NCBI GenBank assembly: GCA_028564675.1
Contig: JAOVVO010000118.1
Span: forward strand, 62,001-126,000
Source of the DNA: Onchocerca lupi
Lineage: Eukaryota; Nematoda; Chromadorea; Rhabditida; Onchocercidae
Length of the DNA: 64,000 bases
Reading direction: 5' to 3'
Position 1 is the first letter of the stretch. Each line of letters opens with the position of its first letter. Shown piece after piece: positions 52,413 to 64,000 of the stretch. A model generated the notes under the pieces. It made no database searches and had not been told where the DNA came from. It was given only the letters and a program-made list of their open reading frames with translations. The position numbers and the translations under genes are program-made.

Positions 52413-54407
52413 TTAATTCATTGAAAGCTGCAGTAATCTACGTTTGCTACTTTTTTTTTGTTGAAGACAGAATTGTTTGTAAAACTGGATTGGATCGATT
52501 CCTTGCCGTGTGCTAGATGCGGTTGAGTAAGTCGGATGGTGTTGTAGTTGACGTGGTATGCGTCGTAAATGACGGCTGTTGGCACGATTAAAACCAATTT
52601 TCATGTTTTGCAACACGAATGAGATCTGGAAGTAAATTACAATGTCTCATTTGTCATTTTGAGGCAAAAAGATGATTTTTATTCTGACTTTGTGAAAAAA
52701 TGGAATTTGTTAGATTCTGAAGGAATGAGTGTAAGAATGTGAAGAAGTGAGGGTTCGTCAGTAGAAAGTACGCGCCTACCAGCAGGTTCCACGTATTTGC
52801 CGTTTTGTGACTCTTCCCCTTGTCCCAAAGTGAAACAGTTTGCTTCATGCAATCGTTAAATGTATCCCAATATCCTGGGTCGAATCCACGTCCCTGAAAC
52901 GTTGTGTGCCGTTCTCCTAGTGCCTAAAATGAGAAATCATAAACGAAATAAAGCTGATATTGTTAAAGCCAAACAATACTCTTTGGACATGAAATTTTGT
53001 GGTATTTCTCAAGGCTCCAATTCTCTATCCAACCCTTGTCTCTACTCCTAATCCAGAAAAGCTTACCTTATGGAATCGTTAAACACATCCAATACCCCAG
53101 ACTCGAGTTATATAAAAATATTTTGGTTCCAATCTAAATAATCCCAAATGTACACACTTCGAAATTCATTTAAACTTCTAGAATTTCGTGTCATTTATTG
53201 CTAACCTAAAGCTACATGAGGTATTTCTCGACTTTTTCTTTTATATAATAAGAAATGGAATAGGAATTAAAGGGTAATGAATCAATTACACTAACCTGAA
53301 AATGTTGCTCCAGTTTTTCCCTATAAGCAACATTTTTAACAATATAGTCAAATGATTTTGTAAAAACAATAGCATGACGTCTGAAACGTGGATCATATTT
53401 TAGACGTCCTTCTGGAATTTTCTGCAATCCAAATAAATGCTTCATTTCTGGCCGTGCAGTTAAAATGCGACCAAATAATTCGATTCCAACTTGTTCTCTT
53501 GCATTGCTCTAAATTTCATTTTTATTTTATTTTTTTTCAAGTATTTAAAAATTTGCAGAAAATTTAATCTCATCATTATAAATTTTTTCCTTCTTTCTTT
53601 CTCTTTCTTTCATCATCCTTTTTCTCTTCTCACTAAAAAAAAAAAATTGTTAAGGTAAAATCCAATTGAATTCTTATGAATTTCTAATACAGAGCATTTT
53701 TAAGCGCCCAAGAAAATGTATATTTTACATCGTATAACTATGATGAAATTAGCACTAGCAGTTTACCTATCTCTGGTGTTAATAATATTTTATTTTACTT
53801 TAATTGAAATTTTATTGTAAATCATTAACAATAAATATTTATGACAGAGGAAGAAAAAATACCAATGATAATGATTACCGATTCATTCTTTTTTATAAAA
53901 GAATGAATCAACCGTCATCATCATTGATACATTAACGACTTAATATTTTATTGAATTATAAAAATAAAGATAGGGCGAAAATAAAATTGGCTTAAATAAA
54001 TAAAGAAATTCCCACTTCTTTCGTCTTTTTTTACTTGCATGTTTTTTTGCATTATATGACATATAGCAGAATATAAGTAAGAATAGTATATAATTTTAAA
54101 CAATCTCCCCTAAAAAATTTCGTAATTTTAATCTTTAGTTTGGTAAACTGATAAGAACAAATAATTTGAAAAATCTATGTACCTTAGTTGCTCGCTTCCA
54201 ACTATTTTCTATCGTTACTCTTTGACTTTTAGATAACCATTTTTTATACTTTGTTCCTCCTGTTTGTTCCATAGTAATCGGTTGATTATCCACCGATAAA
54301 TAATCAACATTTTCGGTTAATTCTTTTACTATGGTAGCAAATGTTATTGAGCTATCACTGGTTTCCGGAACTTCCGATGAACTGTTTGGTTGTTTGTCAG
54401 CATTCAT
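52413..54407 (-). CDS. Globin, nematode type with N- and C-terminal extensions
   Basis: Heme-binding globin, likely an intracellular oxygen or redox sensor or binder as in the diverse nematode globin family. Minus-strand exons 54407-54183, 53508-53296, 52923-52780 and 52625-52413 all join in phase 0 and give 264 residues. After a 55-residue hydrophilic N-terminal extension, helix A begins SQRVTIENSWKRA. The CD region has KHLFGLQKIPEG with the conserved Phe. The E helix has YDPRFRRHAIVF, where the His is in the distal E7 position. The F helix has LGERHTTFQGRGF, giving the proximal F8 His. WDTFNDCMKQTV and TANTWNLLISFVLQNM complete helices G and H. A basic, Gln-rich tail of about 50 residues follows. 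No transmembrane segment or secretion signal is seen, and the N-terminus is not Met-Gly, so no myristoylation. Resembles the C. elegans glb genes, but I cannot assign which. Confidence 0.9.
53864..53925. repeat. 62-nt hairpin in globin intron 1
   Basis: A perfect 13-bp stem (53880-53892 with 53897-53909) around the loop TTAT, extended by imperfect pairing outward to 53864 and 53925, about 23 of 29 pairs in all. Confidence 0.55.
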
Positions 54408-57400
54408 TTCTTTTCATAAGAGTTTTTACCGATATTTTTAAATCAATTCAGCTCCTAGCAAATCAGTCACTTCGTTCCAATATCCAGAAGTTGCGCGAAA
54501 AGTGTTGAAATAATATATTATAAACTTCTTGATCGCTTTTATCTGTTGAAATGGTTCCAGGAAGTCGAGTGGGACATAAAATGCATTCGCTTAGAATAAT
54601 AATTAGATTTTGTTTAGGCGATAAAATAGATTTAAATTAATTAGGAGAAAGTATCAATGTGTATTAAGAAAATAAGATTAAGAAATCACAAATCACTGTC
54701 GTAAATAAAATTAGTATAGTAATATATCCGAAATTTCATCAGTAATATAATTAAGACTTTCTTGTTGCGATAAGCGAATGATAGAAAGCGATAGATAGGT
54801 CAGTTTATTCGAAATTTTTTAAAATGTCGTTTAAACATATCCCTTCAAATTTCATCAACTCCAATTTCTACATGAATGTAAAGTGAAAATGGTAATTATC
54901 TCTTTCACTTTACGATTCCATGCCTATTGACAATACCTTTACATCTATTAGATTCATTTTTTATAAATTCCATTCAAGCATATTAAGGTTGGATTTTAGG
55001 GGCTGAATTCATTAAATTACAAAGTTGAATTCTCCTCCTCTAAAAAAAAAAAAAAAAAAAAAATGAAAAGAAGAAATAAACTTGCCTATTCAAAAATGAT
55101 TGCTATAGCTCTGAATAATATTAAAATAGCAGCCTTTTACTGAATAATTTTCTTAAGAAATGCTTTTTCGTAAGAATACAATTTTATTAAACGGATTCTC
55201 AACAATAAATACATCAACATTTGGCCAATATCGTTCAGGCTTATTTTCTCTATTCCTCGGGGTGGTTCTCACGATCGCGGAAAAAAACAACTTGATTACC
55301 TTCCATTTACCGCAAGAACAAAATTGTAGTACTTACTCACTGCATTCAACGAAATTCATCATCATTTTAAATCTATAACAAATCATCGCGGAATGTTTTC
55401 CCCTTTCTTTCATATAAGTAATTAAAAGGAAGCAATTAAATTTAAAAAAAAAAATAGAGATTTCACAAAAATTCACATTATTTGATTAAATCTGCAGAAT
55501 CCAGCAAATTTTAAAAATTTTCTGAGAAATTATTTGTTTGAAATTTCAATAATCTTTATTTTGTAATAGAAGAAAGAAGTTTTGACTGAAAAAATGCGGA
55601 AATATTAGGCTTAAATAACTAATATTATGCGAAAATATTAGGCTTGAATGAATTCTTCAAAAGAAGAAACGATTAAATTTTTAAAGGAAGTAAGCTCATA
55701 TAATTTAAATGGACACGAACATGCTAAAATGGCTTTCATTTAATTGCTTATAGGTAACAAAAGCTAATAAAATTTTTTTAAAAAAGTAGCGAAATATTGT
55801 AAATAACGAAATTAGCTTCACATATCAATTCATGTAATTTGAATTACGCCTATTAATGTTATAAATGAAGTTTTGAAAATTAATTAAAAATAAAATTTTC
55901 ATAAATTTCCTTATCAGGACGTGTGATCTTTCAATTTTTGTTGTGAAGTAACAAAAATTGCATTTAAAAAAACATTAATGAGAAGCTTTCATGAAATTTG
56001 AATTAATGCTCTTTCTTAAGTTTACTTCCTAAAATTAACGCCTATACAATGACAGGGAAATCTTATCATATGGAATTCCCATAGGTGATGGATGGAAGAG
56101 CATTGATTAATTGATAGATGCATGCATTTCAATTAAACATTGCTATAAAATGAAACTGCGATAGCGGTTAGTTTGATATCAGAAAGATTCATTGAATTAA
56201 AAAGCATATGGATTGATGGAAAATGGATTAATACATAATATTTATCAGAAAATTTTCATGCATGAAACTCAATCAATTAACGAGAGATGGAAATAGCTTG
56301 TATTTCACTAGTTAGTTAAATAATTGAAAATTTTAAATAAAAATTCATCGAATTTATTGAAAAATTTTATAGCTATATTAGAAAAAGGAAAACTTATTGT
56401 AATTCGCTTATATCCACCAAACGACATACTTACAGCAATTTCATTTTTATGATACTCCTATGACTAAAATATAAATAATTAATTTTATCACATACAAATC
56501 CATCATTAAGGCTGTTTATTTGCTAAAAAAAATTCTGTTGAAAGTGCTAATTAGAAAATTGCATTTTGTATTTAGCACTTTGCATTTTTTCTGCCTATAG
56601 TTACAAGAAAAATAATTAAACAAATTTAATGAATTTTAAATGTATCTTAATATTTGTTATAGTATATTAGCTGAAATTATTTTGTTCAAAATATCTTACA
56701 GAGTGGATTCATTGTTCATTACTCAACCTAAAATATTTCCCAATTATCTATTTTTAATTTGAGGATGGAAAACTTATGATTAGAAATGAGTTTAACGAGA
56801 AAAAATGCTTTAGAAACTTGAAAGAAATAATTATCAACAAGGTATGCCAGTGTTCGAATTTTCTCTTCTTCTTACGTACACTTTTGTTTTTGCGAAAATA
56901 GAATTAACTTTAAGTAAGTCTTCAGATTTTTTCAAGTATACTTCTAATCATTTTATGCAGGCATCTTATTAATAAAAAATCATGCAGAAGTAAATTTTGA
57001 ATACAATCGAGAGATAGCGAAATCTGCAGCATGAAATATTTTTCTCTTGTTTTCTTTTCAAAATTTCTCCAGTATTAATATTATTTGAATAATGAGCAAT
57101 CATTTCCAAATAATAATATATTTATTGGAAATTTTTAGAATTACTATGATGAATTGAACTAATAGACGTATAAGAACTTAACGCAACAACGTTTTTTTTT
57201 TTTTTTTAATATTTAGCTCATTTTTAAGAAGAGATATTACTGAAATTTATCTAAATTTTAACGATTTTAACGATCAAAATGTAACCTGAACAGAAAAGTA
57301 TTATTTTAAACGTAAAACTTCTAGTAAAAAACTATTTGGTAACAATATATTATTACTAATTTGATTAATTAATAACAATATGTTATTACCATATAAACAT

Positions 57401-60400
57401 ATTTATTACCAACTTAATTTTATTATATTTTATTACTAGAATTAATGTAATTTTTTTTCAATTTTGAAATTATAGATCATAACTGCTATGAAAAATAAAT
57501 TGTAGCTGCAAATCGATTAATTAATAAGTTTGAAGTCAGCCTTGGAAGATTAATTAGAAGATCACTAATTTGATATTTCAGTATATACCTTTTTTTTATT
57601 TTTTTTTCGTCTATTCGATTGAAAGTCTTGTTCAATTTTTCGTAATTTTTGAAATAAATAAGGAATTAAAGAAAAGAAAATGAATATGCAATCTAAAATT
57701 TTATTTTCAAAACATACATATAATTCAATTCAATAACAGTGGAAATGATAATTCACATCGTTTCTCAAATTTTATTTAGTGATTTTCTCTGATAAAAAAA
57801 AATGGCAACGGTGTCATTCATTCTTCCTTCTCATCGCTTTTCTCTTCAATTCTACAAATAAATGATTACAAATAAGTGTACCGTGAAATCCATTTTCTTT
57901 GAAATACATAAACTTTATGATATTCGAAGGATTCTATGCTTATTCGACCGTTATTTATTTAAATCGTTCTTTCATTTATTCAAGTTATCTTACATTAATA
58001 GCAATTTCAATATGATTATTTTCAGGACATTTTCATATCACTTTTAAGTTAAGAAAGAAAATTTTTCCTTTTTCTGCTGAGCAGTAGGGGAAATTTGACG
58101 AAAAGTTTTTTACATTATCAATGATCCGTCAAAGTTTGTTGGAAAAAACCTTTGCATATTTAAAATGTCTCATTGTTAAAATTTTAAATAGTAATAGTAT
58201 AAAATTCGATAATTAACTTGTCGTTTTTGGTTTGCTACTCATCTAAATTTAGATTAAAGCAAAAATTTAATATTGAAATATTTTGCATTTTAAATGAATT
58301 TAATTACAGAAAAAAAGGAAAAAAAAAACTCATCAATAAAATATTAAAGCAAAATTGGCAGCTGAAATTTGCTGGTTTTAGTTTAGTAAATAATCTGCGC
58401 ACTTCAACTGAATAAACATCAATCCTGAAATGTCTTGAATTGATGTTTACTAAGAGAAAGCGCTTTATAAGCTATATTATGAATATACTGAAAAGCATTT
58501 ATGATGGTGTAACATTTAACAAAGCTTCTGTTATGGGATTCATCATTTTTGCTTTATCTATGCTTTAATTAACTGATAAATTACTAGTAATTATATTTGA
58601 TCAATATATTAGAAAAACGGAAAAGCAAATAGAAAATGTTTACATCGAATATAATTATTTATTATGCTGTTTCATAGCCTAATCAATGATCTTTTAGGGA
58701 AAATTAAAGTAAGTGAAATATTACTAAATAAAATTTTATTTTTCAAGGAAATATTATTGATAAATGATATATTTTCGATGAGTAAACCAAAAAGAAAATA
58801 TATTCAAAATGAAATAGCAAACAAACTTATTATGATTTACATCATGTAGGTTTTATATCACATGAAAAAATGATTACAAAATTATAGTTAATTTACAGCT
58901 TAGCTTTTTTTTTGAATAAAAACATTGTAGCATATTTCTATACAATATTTAGATTAATTTCATACTTTTACTTGATGAATTTTTCAATATATCAAATGAA
59001 TATAAGGCGAGATGGAACAGGAAAAATGGCAACAATAGTGATATTCATCTTCCTTATCAGCGCTTTCTTTTAACAATCGATAGTTCAGTTGCGCATTCAT
59101 ATGAATTGATTTACCGCCTGTATGGTATTTTTGGGTGTTATAACGAATTTGTAAGTCTTCTCATTCCGTAGTTTGAAGCCTTTTTAAGCTTTGAAAGAAA
59201 ACGATCGCATATAACCTGAATTTATTGCTGGATTCAAGTCACAATTTTTAGATAAAATTCATTTTGTCGAATATTTACTGACATCAAAACAAACGAATGA
59301 TGCCACTGAATAAGAAAAATTTTTCAAGAAATTTTCGAAAATTTCAGAAATGTATTCAATATCGATGGATTTGGTTAAATTGCAATGTATAAATCGATAA
59401 ACAATAATTTCTGATTGCGTAGATTCTGGTGTACAGAAAAAAATTGATAATATTCATTCCGAGTTGAAATGATTCAAAATACTATTTGTTTATCGTAAAA
59501 ACAGCCAATTTCTGCACTTCATTGGTTTGGTTAAAAGTAAATAAAATATTTCATAATGTCCATTCTTTTAAATTATTCATTCATTTTTTTTTGGGGGAGT
59601 TCATAAATGAATTGAGTATTTCATGTACCAAATCGTTACAGAAACCGAAATCTATCGAAATACAAATCAGAATCCATACCTGTATTTGAAACTTCAGAAA
59701 TCTTATCAGTAATTATGTAATAAAAATACAAAGTGAACTTTTTCAGCAAATCATTTAATACGTCGTATATCCGGTGTTAGTGAACACTTATTCTATCATT
59801 ATTATCATAGGCACTATATATCATGATATGACATGAAGTGCATTTCTAAATAAAAAAAAAAATCTTTCTCGCCTTTATTAGTTTTTTAGTTTTTTCTCTT
59901 TTATAGTTGAGTTTTTGTTGAAATCAAACTTGATCATTTTATAATTATACGTTTGTTAATAAACATATTTGGATATTATCATAGCAGATTGATATACAGA
60001 AATATATATATATATATTTTCTCATCTGTACAAATGAAAATATTTGCTTTGATATTCGTTAAATTAAATTAAACGGTTCGAACCATTAGCAGTATAACAA
60101 ATGAATTGTGTAATCGGAATAATTCGACAATTCCTATTGTTAATTTTATTTAGAAAAACAGTATATAACTGTATCACGAGAAAATGACAAAATTGATAAT
60201 CATAACAAGTATCGTAGGCATTTCTCATAACATATGAAAGAATGAAATATGTCGAACATTGATGAAATGTGGAATTGTTCCGTAATTTCAGCAAATCTAA
60301 TATAGAAAAGAATGGCAAAAAATTTAGGAAAAAATGCGACATTCTGAAATATATATAATTTATGAATTGATTTTAATAAAGTTAACATTATTTTAAAGTT

Positions 60401-61571
60401 TCTGATAGTTCGGAAAAGAAAGACAGCTTAAGGATCTGATCCGAAACATTTAAAACGTAATCAACAAGATTCAAGTATGAACAAGAAAAACATATATGTG
60501 CAAAATGATGAATTATTGATTATCTTAAGTGAATTACGTTTATCTATTATTTTCCCTAAAAATTATAAAAAGCTTTCATCAAGCTTTAAAGTGAAATTTG
60601 GCATAATCGTGACATAACCACTTGTTAGTTTTGAAATATCCTGAAAAAATAGTGGTTGCGATTAGATTCGATCTCTTAATAATTATAAATAATTTTTGCT
60701 AATCTTATGGTAGCATTTTTCAGATAGTACATTTAAAATAAACATATTTCAGACTTTTTAAAAATGGCTTACGATGGAAAATAGTATTAAAAATCTCCTC
60801 GACTATAGTAATTTTCTAAATTTTTAAAATTTTGACTGACAGCTTTTTTTTTTTTTTCAACTGTGAAGAAAATAAGTCTATGCAGGGCAAATTAGATTCT
60901 GTAGAAAGGCAATACTCATTAAATGAGTATGAATTCACTTAGTGGATTTTTATATTAAGATAAAAAATTCGAAGTACCCTTTCGAATTCTGAATTCAAGA
61001 AAATACTCGTTAGATCGACAAAAAAAATAATAAATGGAGACTTTTTCGTCCGCTTGTTTTTACTGCTTGATTTAAGAAATTAAAAACCTTCCGGAAAAGT
61101 ATATGAAGATTCAAAAAGAAATTATGACACTATTAGTATACCACGTGGTAGTATCAAATACAAGATCAAAAATATGGCTATCATCGATGAAAAGAACATT
61201 TATGGCATCCCTCCAAATAGATTGTTTCATTTTGCAGGAATTATTAGGTGTTGTCATCGATAAATCTTTCGGACTGTCCAGCATAAATTAGGTGCTAAAA
61301 TTGATTAATCTAATTCAGAAGCTTTTTTTCTTTTTCCTTTTTATATTTCCCATTTTTTGCAGTTTAAAAAATTCGGAATTAATCTAGTTAAATCAATGAA
61401 TTCTAGGACAAGAATGAAAATAGATAAATGGTTTGTTGATTGCGGAGTGAAACGTATCTGCAATTTTAGAATTGATATGAATTTCGTTTGAGATTTCTTA
61501 GAAACTTCTCAACCTGATATTGAATTAAGCTTTGAATATTTTAATCACTTCACATGATAATTTCAGGAAAA
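54408..61571. other. 7 kb AT-rich interval upstream of the globin
   Basis: It should contain the promoter of the minus-strand globin gene. I see no exon with coherent splice signals; the open frames are short and of AT-driven composition. Simple features include a 22-nt poly-A run at 55042-55063, a poly-T run near 57191-57207 and a 21-nt direct repeat (TGCGRAAATATTAGGCTTRAAT) near 55594-55650. Confidence 0.55.
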
Positions 61572-61640
61572 ATGGCAATATCCAAAGATGCAACGCCCGA
61601 TGAAGATGAACATCAACCATTTTATAGCTATTCGCTAGGA
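61561..61640 (+). CDS. Possible trans-spliced first exon of an unrecognised gene
   Basis: TTTCAG at 61561-61566 is followed after five bases by ATG 61572 and 23 codons (MAISKDATPDEDEHQPFYSY...) up to a GTTAGT donor at 61641. The acidic, stop-free start right after a strong acceptor fits a spliced-leader-trans-spliced first exon. It could join in phase 0 to an acceptor before 63653, which would extend the frame at 63695 upstream, but that acceptor (ATAATAG) is weak. No family recognised; it may be chance. Confidence 0.3.
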
Positions 61641-63690
61641 GTTAGTTTTTATTATTTCCATTATTCTGTTAAATTAAAACTTGACAAACATCATAAAATC
61701 TGAAGCAATCGCTTCTTCACTATTATGATTGACCCGAAATGAATGCCAATATTATCTTTTTTTATTTTTCTCGCATACGTCATATTAAACCATACATCAT
61801 GCGTCGAAATGACGTGTGTTAAGTATGAAGTATTTATTACATGCATTTCGAAATATGTCCATAATAATGCATAATTTTTAACGCGCTTTTTTTTGGAAGA
61901 GATATTCCATAATAATTTATAACTTTTGAACTTTTAATCGAATTCCCAACTACATGTTCGATTATTTCGATCCTACTATACCTTTGAATACATCTTTTAA
62001 TGACAAGCGTAGAGAAAGAGAAGTTGAGACAAAAGCATCAAAATTCGCAATATTTCACATCGTTCATGTCTTGTCATTATTAGACTATCAGATATGTCAT
62101 TGTCAATTTTCATTTGGAGTGAATTTAAAGATGAAAAGGTCAAGAATTACGATAATATATTACAATCGTTCCTGAAATAAGCAAATTAATTCAAAAATTC
62201 ATAACTTTAATTCATGAAGAAGAGAATTGATCAGACGAATACTGAGAATTAAATAAAAATTCAGAACTAAGTTAAATTATGAATGGATTTGAAGGTGAAA
62301 GGTCAAGAATTGTGATAGTATAATTACAATTGTTTTTGATTGCAACAATTTGTTAAAAAAAAAAAAAAAAAATGATAGAAGACATGTAAACAATGCACGG
62401 ATGAGAAAGTTAAGGATATTCCTAACTGTATACTGACGTACGTGTATGATTACGTAAGAATTGGAAGAAAGAAAAATGAGCAAATCGACTCGAATTTAAC
62501 AAATACTACAATGTCGATTTAAAAGAATAATTCCCGCCAAGGAAGAAAACGTCCTCGGTTTGGATGGATGACATTTCGGGGAAGAACGTCATGAATCAAG
62601 GATTGAAAGAAGAGAGACGAAGAACGCGATAGGACAGAACGAAATTAATGAATCGTTTTCCTTCTAAATTCCTTAGTTGTTTGCTTCATTTTGTAGTTAT
62701 TTAACAAAAAAAAAAAAAGCCGGATTTGAAGAATTTAATCCAAGTAGGCGCCAATAGTCAAGCATTCTTTAGATGATTAGTTACTCAGATGGAGTACTAT
62801 ACGTAATTGGTTACTTTATCATTTAGACTTATGTTTTTTAATTTATTTATTTTGTTGACATTTTGTATGATTATCCTTCACGTATTTTGGAAATCTTTAT
62901 TTGTTTTCTCTTATTTTATTTGATTATTTGCAAAGAGAAAAATTTTTAAATCTATTCATTGGAATTTCATCGAAAAGGAATAGGAATTATTGATCGAAAG
63001 ATTTTGTTAATGGTTAACAAAAATTGTCTATATAGTTCTTTCTTCCTGTATAGTACCATATTATAAGTTCTCTCTTTCTGATAATTGGTGATAATGATCA
63101 CCATTATCGAATCTGTTTCTGCTAGATTAGAACTTTGACCTTCCAAGCAGGATAATATTTTTCAACCATTTTATCAATATATATATATGTATACATATAT
63201 ATATAACTAATTAAAACCTTATGTATCTAAGCATCTTATAACATGTTAAAAATATCTTGCTTATACTACATTTTTGAGTAATAAACATACGTGAGATCCT
63301 GAAGTTATTTTTCGTGTATTTCACGAATGTAAATTGCGGTTCTTAATCGTGTTTATACGCATGTGAATGAGAGGATTGAAAATTCAAGTCAAACGGGAAA
63401 TATATCTAAGGTTATTTACTTCGTGAATATATATCTAAGATTATTTACTTATCGGATAGTTTTTCAACTTCAAATTCTCTACAGAGATATCAGTTTTAAA
63501 TTTTGCATATTAATATCAAAACTAAGAGTTGCATAAGATTTATAGCTTCCTGTCTTATATCTATCGTCAAACATTTGTTTATGCAGCGCACGAAACGCTG
63601 TAAGGGTAATTAAGGTGATGAAAGTTCCATTATCTGCTTGATAAGATAATAGAAACTCTTTGATAAGAAATACTTCGAGAACTATTTTAG

Positions 63691-64000
63691 CAGTATGATA
63701 TGCAATGAGACTTGTGGATCTACACCGTTTCGAAATAAACTTGCTCGTAAAACATATTCATCAATACGCTGCTCACGTCAAACTCAACGGAAACAGCTAG
63801 AAGGTATCGAGAATAGAAATCTTAATGAACAACAACAATACTTACATCAAGGATGCTGTACAATAAATGAAGAATGTACTTTAACTGATCAGTCTTTCGG
63901 GACTCAAAATGGCAAACAATGTGACACCAGTGTTAGCGGTTCCTGTATTTTTACGCGAGGACCTACACAACTTCGTGATTCACGTCGTAAAACAGCAGAG
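63691..64000 (+). CDS. 5' part of an unrecognised cysteine-containing protein, runs off the window
   Basis: After the acceptor-like ATTTTAG ending at 63690, a frame with ATG at 63695 stays open to the window end (102 codons). The composition is coding-like: GC is clearly higher than the flanks, and Cys, Gln, Arg and Thr are frequent, with ICNETCGSTPFRNKLARK, SIRCSRQTQRKQLEG, QGCCTINEECTLTD and SVSGSCIFTRGP. There are nine cysteines but no pattern I can match to zinc fingers, EGF or a cuticlin domain, and no signal peptide at this start. The acceptor just before the ATG could be a trans-splice site, making this the first exon; alternatively the frame extends upstream to 63653. Partial at the 3' end. 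Confidence 0.55.

Noticed and set aside
55160..55378. 72-codon frame in a slightly GC-richer patch upstream of the globin
   Set aside because: No splice signals, no recognisable motif on either strand; may be promoter sequence.
60070..60090. GGTTCGAACC resembling a tRNA T-loop
   Set aside because: It is just a palindrome; no acceptor, D or anticodon stems can be built around it.
1..64000. CRISPR arrays, bacterial operons or an endosymbiont DNA insert
   Set aside because: All genes are intron-rich with nematode splice sites; no prokaryote-like intergenic spacing or direct-repeat arrays were seen.

Overview
The window looks like nuclear DNA of a nematode, most likely a clade III or filarial-type parasite. 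It is very AT-rich with long poly-A/T runs, its genes are split by many small introns, and 3' splice sites follow the nematode TTTTCAG/TTTTAG form. Some first exons lie only a few bases after a TTTCAG with no coding exon upstream, as expected for spliced-leader trans-splicing. The species is an inference; no sequence search was possible. Gene models were built by hand from splice sites, reading phase and remembered protein families.

Layout. (1) 21-10491, + strand: the 3' part (32 exons, 1442 codons) of a MON2 orthologue, a large Golgi/endosome trafficking protein whose start lies left of the window. (2) 13369-17334, - strand: an eight-exon seven-transmembrane receptor of nematode peptide-GPCR type, convergent with MON2. 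(3) 17335-28492: an 11 kb AT-rich stretch without a firm gene. It holds a signal-peptide-like candidate near 24.3-24.7 kb, an alternating purine-pyrimidine block near 25.9 kb and a GC-richer island near 27 kb. (4) 28493-50762, + strand: a complete MASK (ANKHD1/ANKRD17 family) gene. I resolve 52 exons whose lengths sum to 7383 nt, exactly 2460 codons plus stop, with two ankyrin arrays of 13 and 10 repeats, a basic linker, a KH domain and a low-complexity tail. (5) 52413-54407, - strand: a four-exon globin of 264 residues, convergent with MASK. (6) 54408-64000: mostly AT-rich DNA, with a possible short first exon at 61.57 kb and the 5' end of an unrecognised cysteine-containing protein running off the right edge.

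The genes are single eukaryotic transcription units of unrelated roles: membrane trafficking, peptide sensing, RNA binding/scaffolding and oxygen or redox sensing. Nothing suggests an operon across the window. The most interesting items lie inside introns: a phase-preserving 54-nt candidate cassette exon in the MASK KH domain, a duplicated 5' splice site in MASK whose second copy would give a truncated protein, two GC-AG introns, a decayed mariner transposase copy, and several long near-perfect foldbacks of pre-miRNA size.
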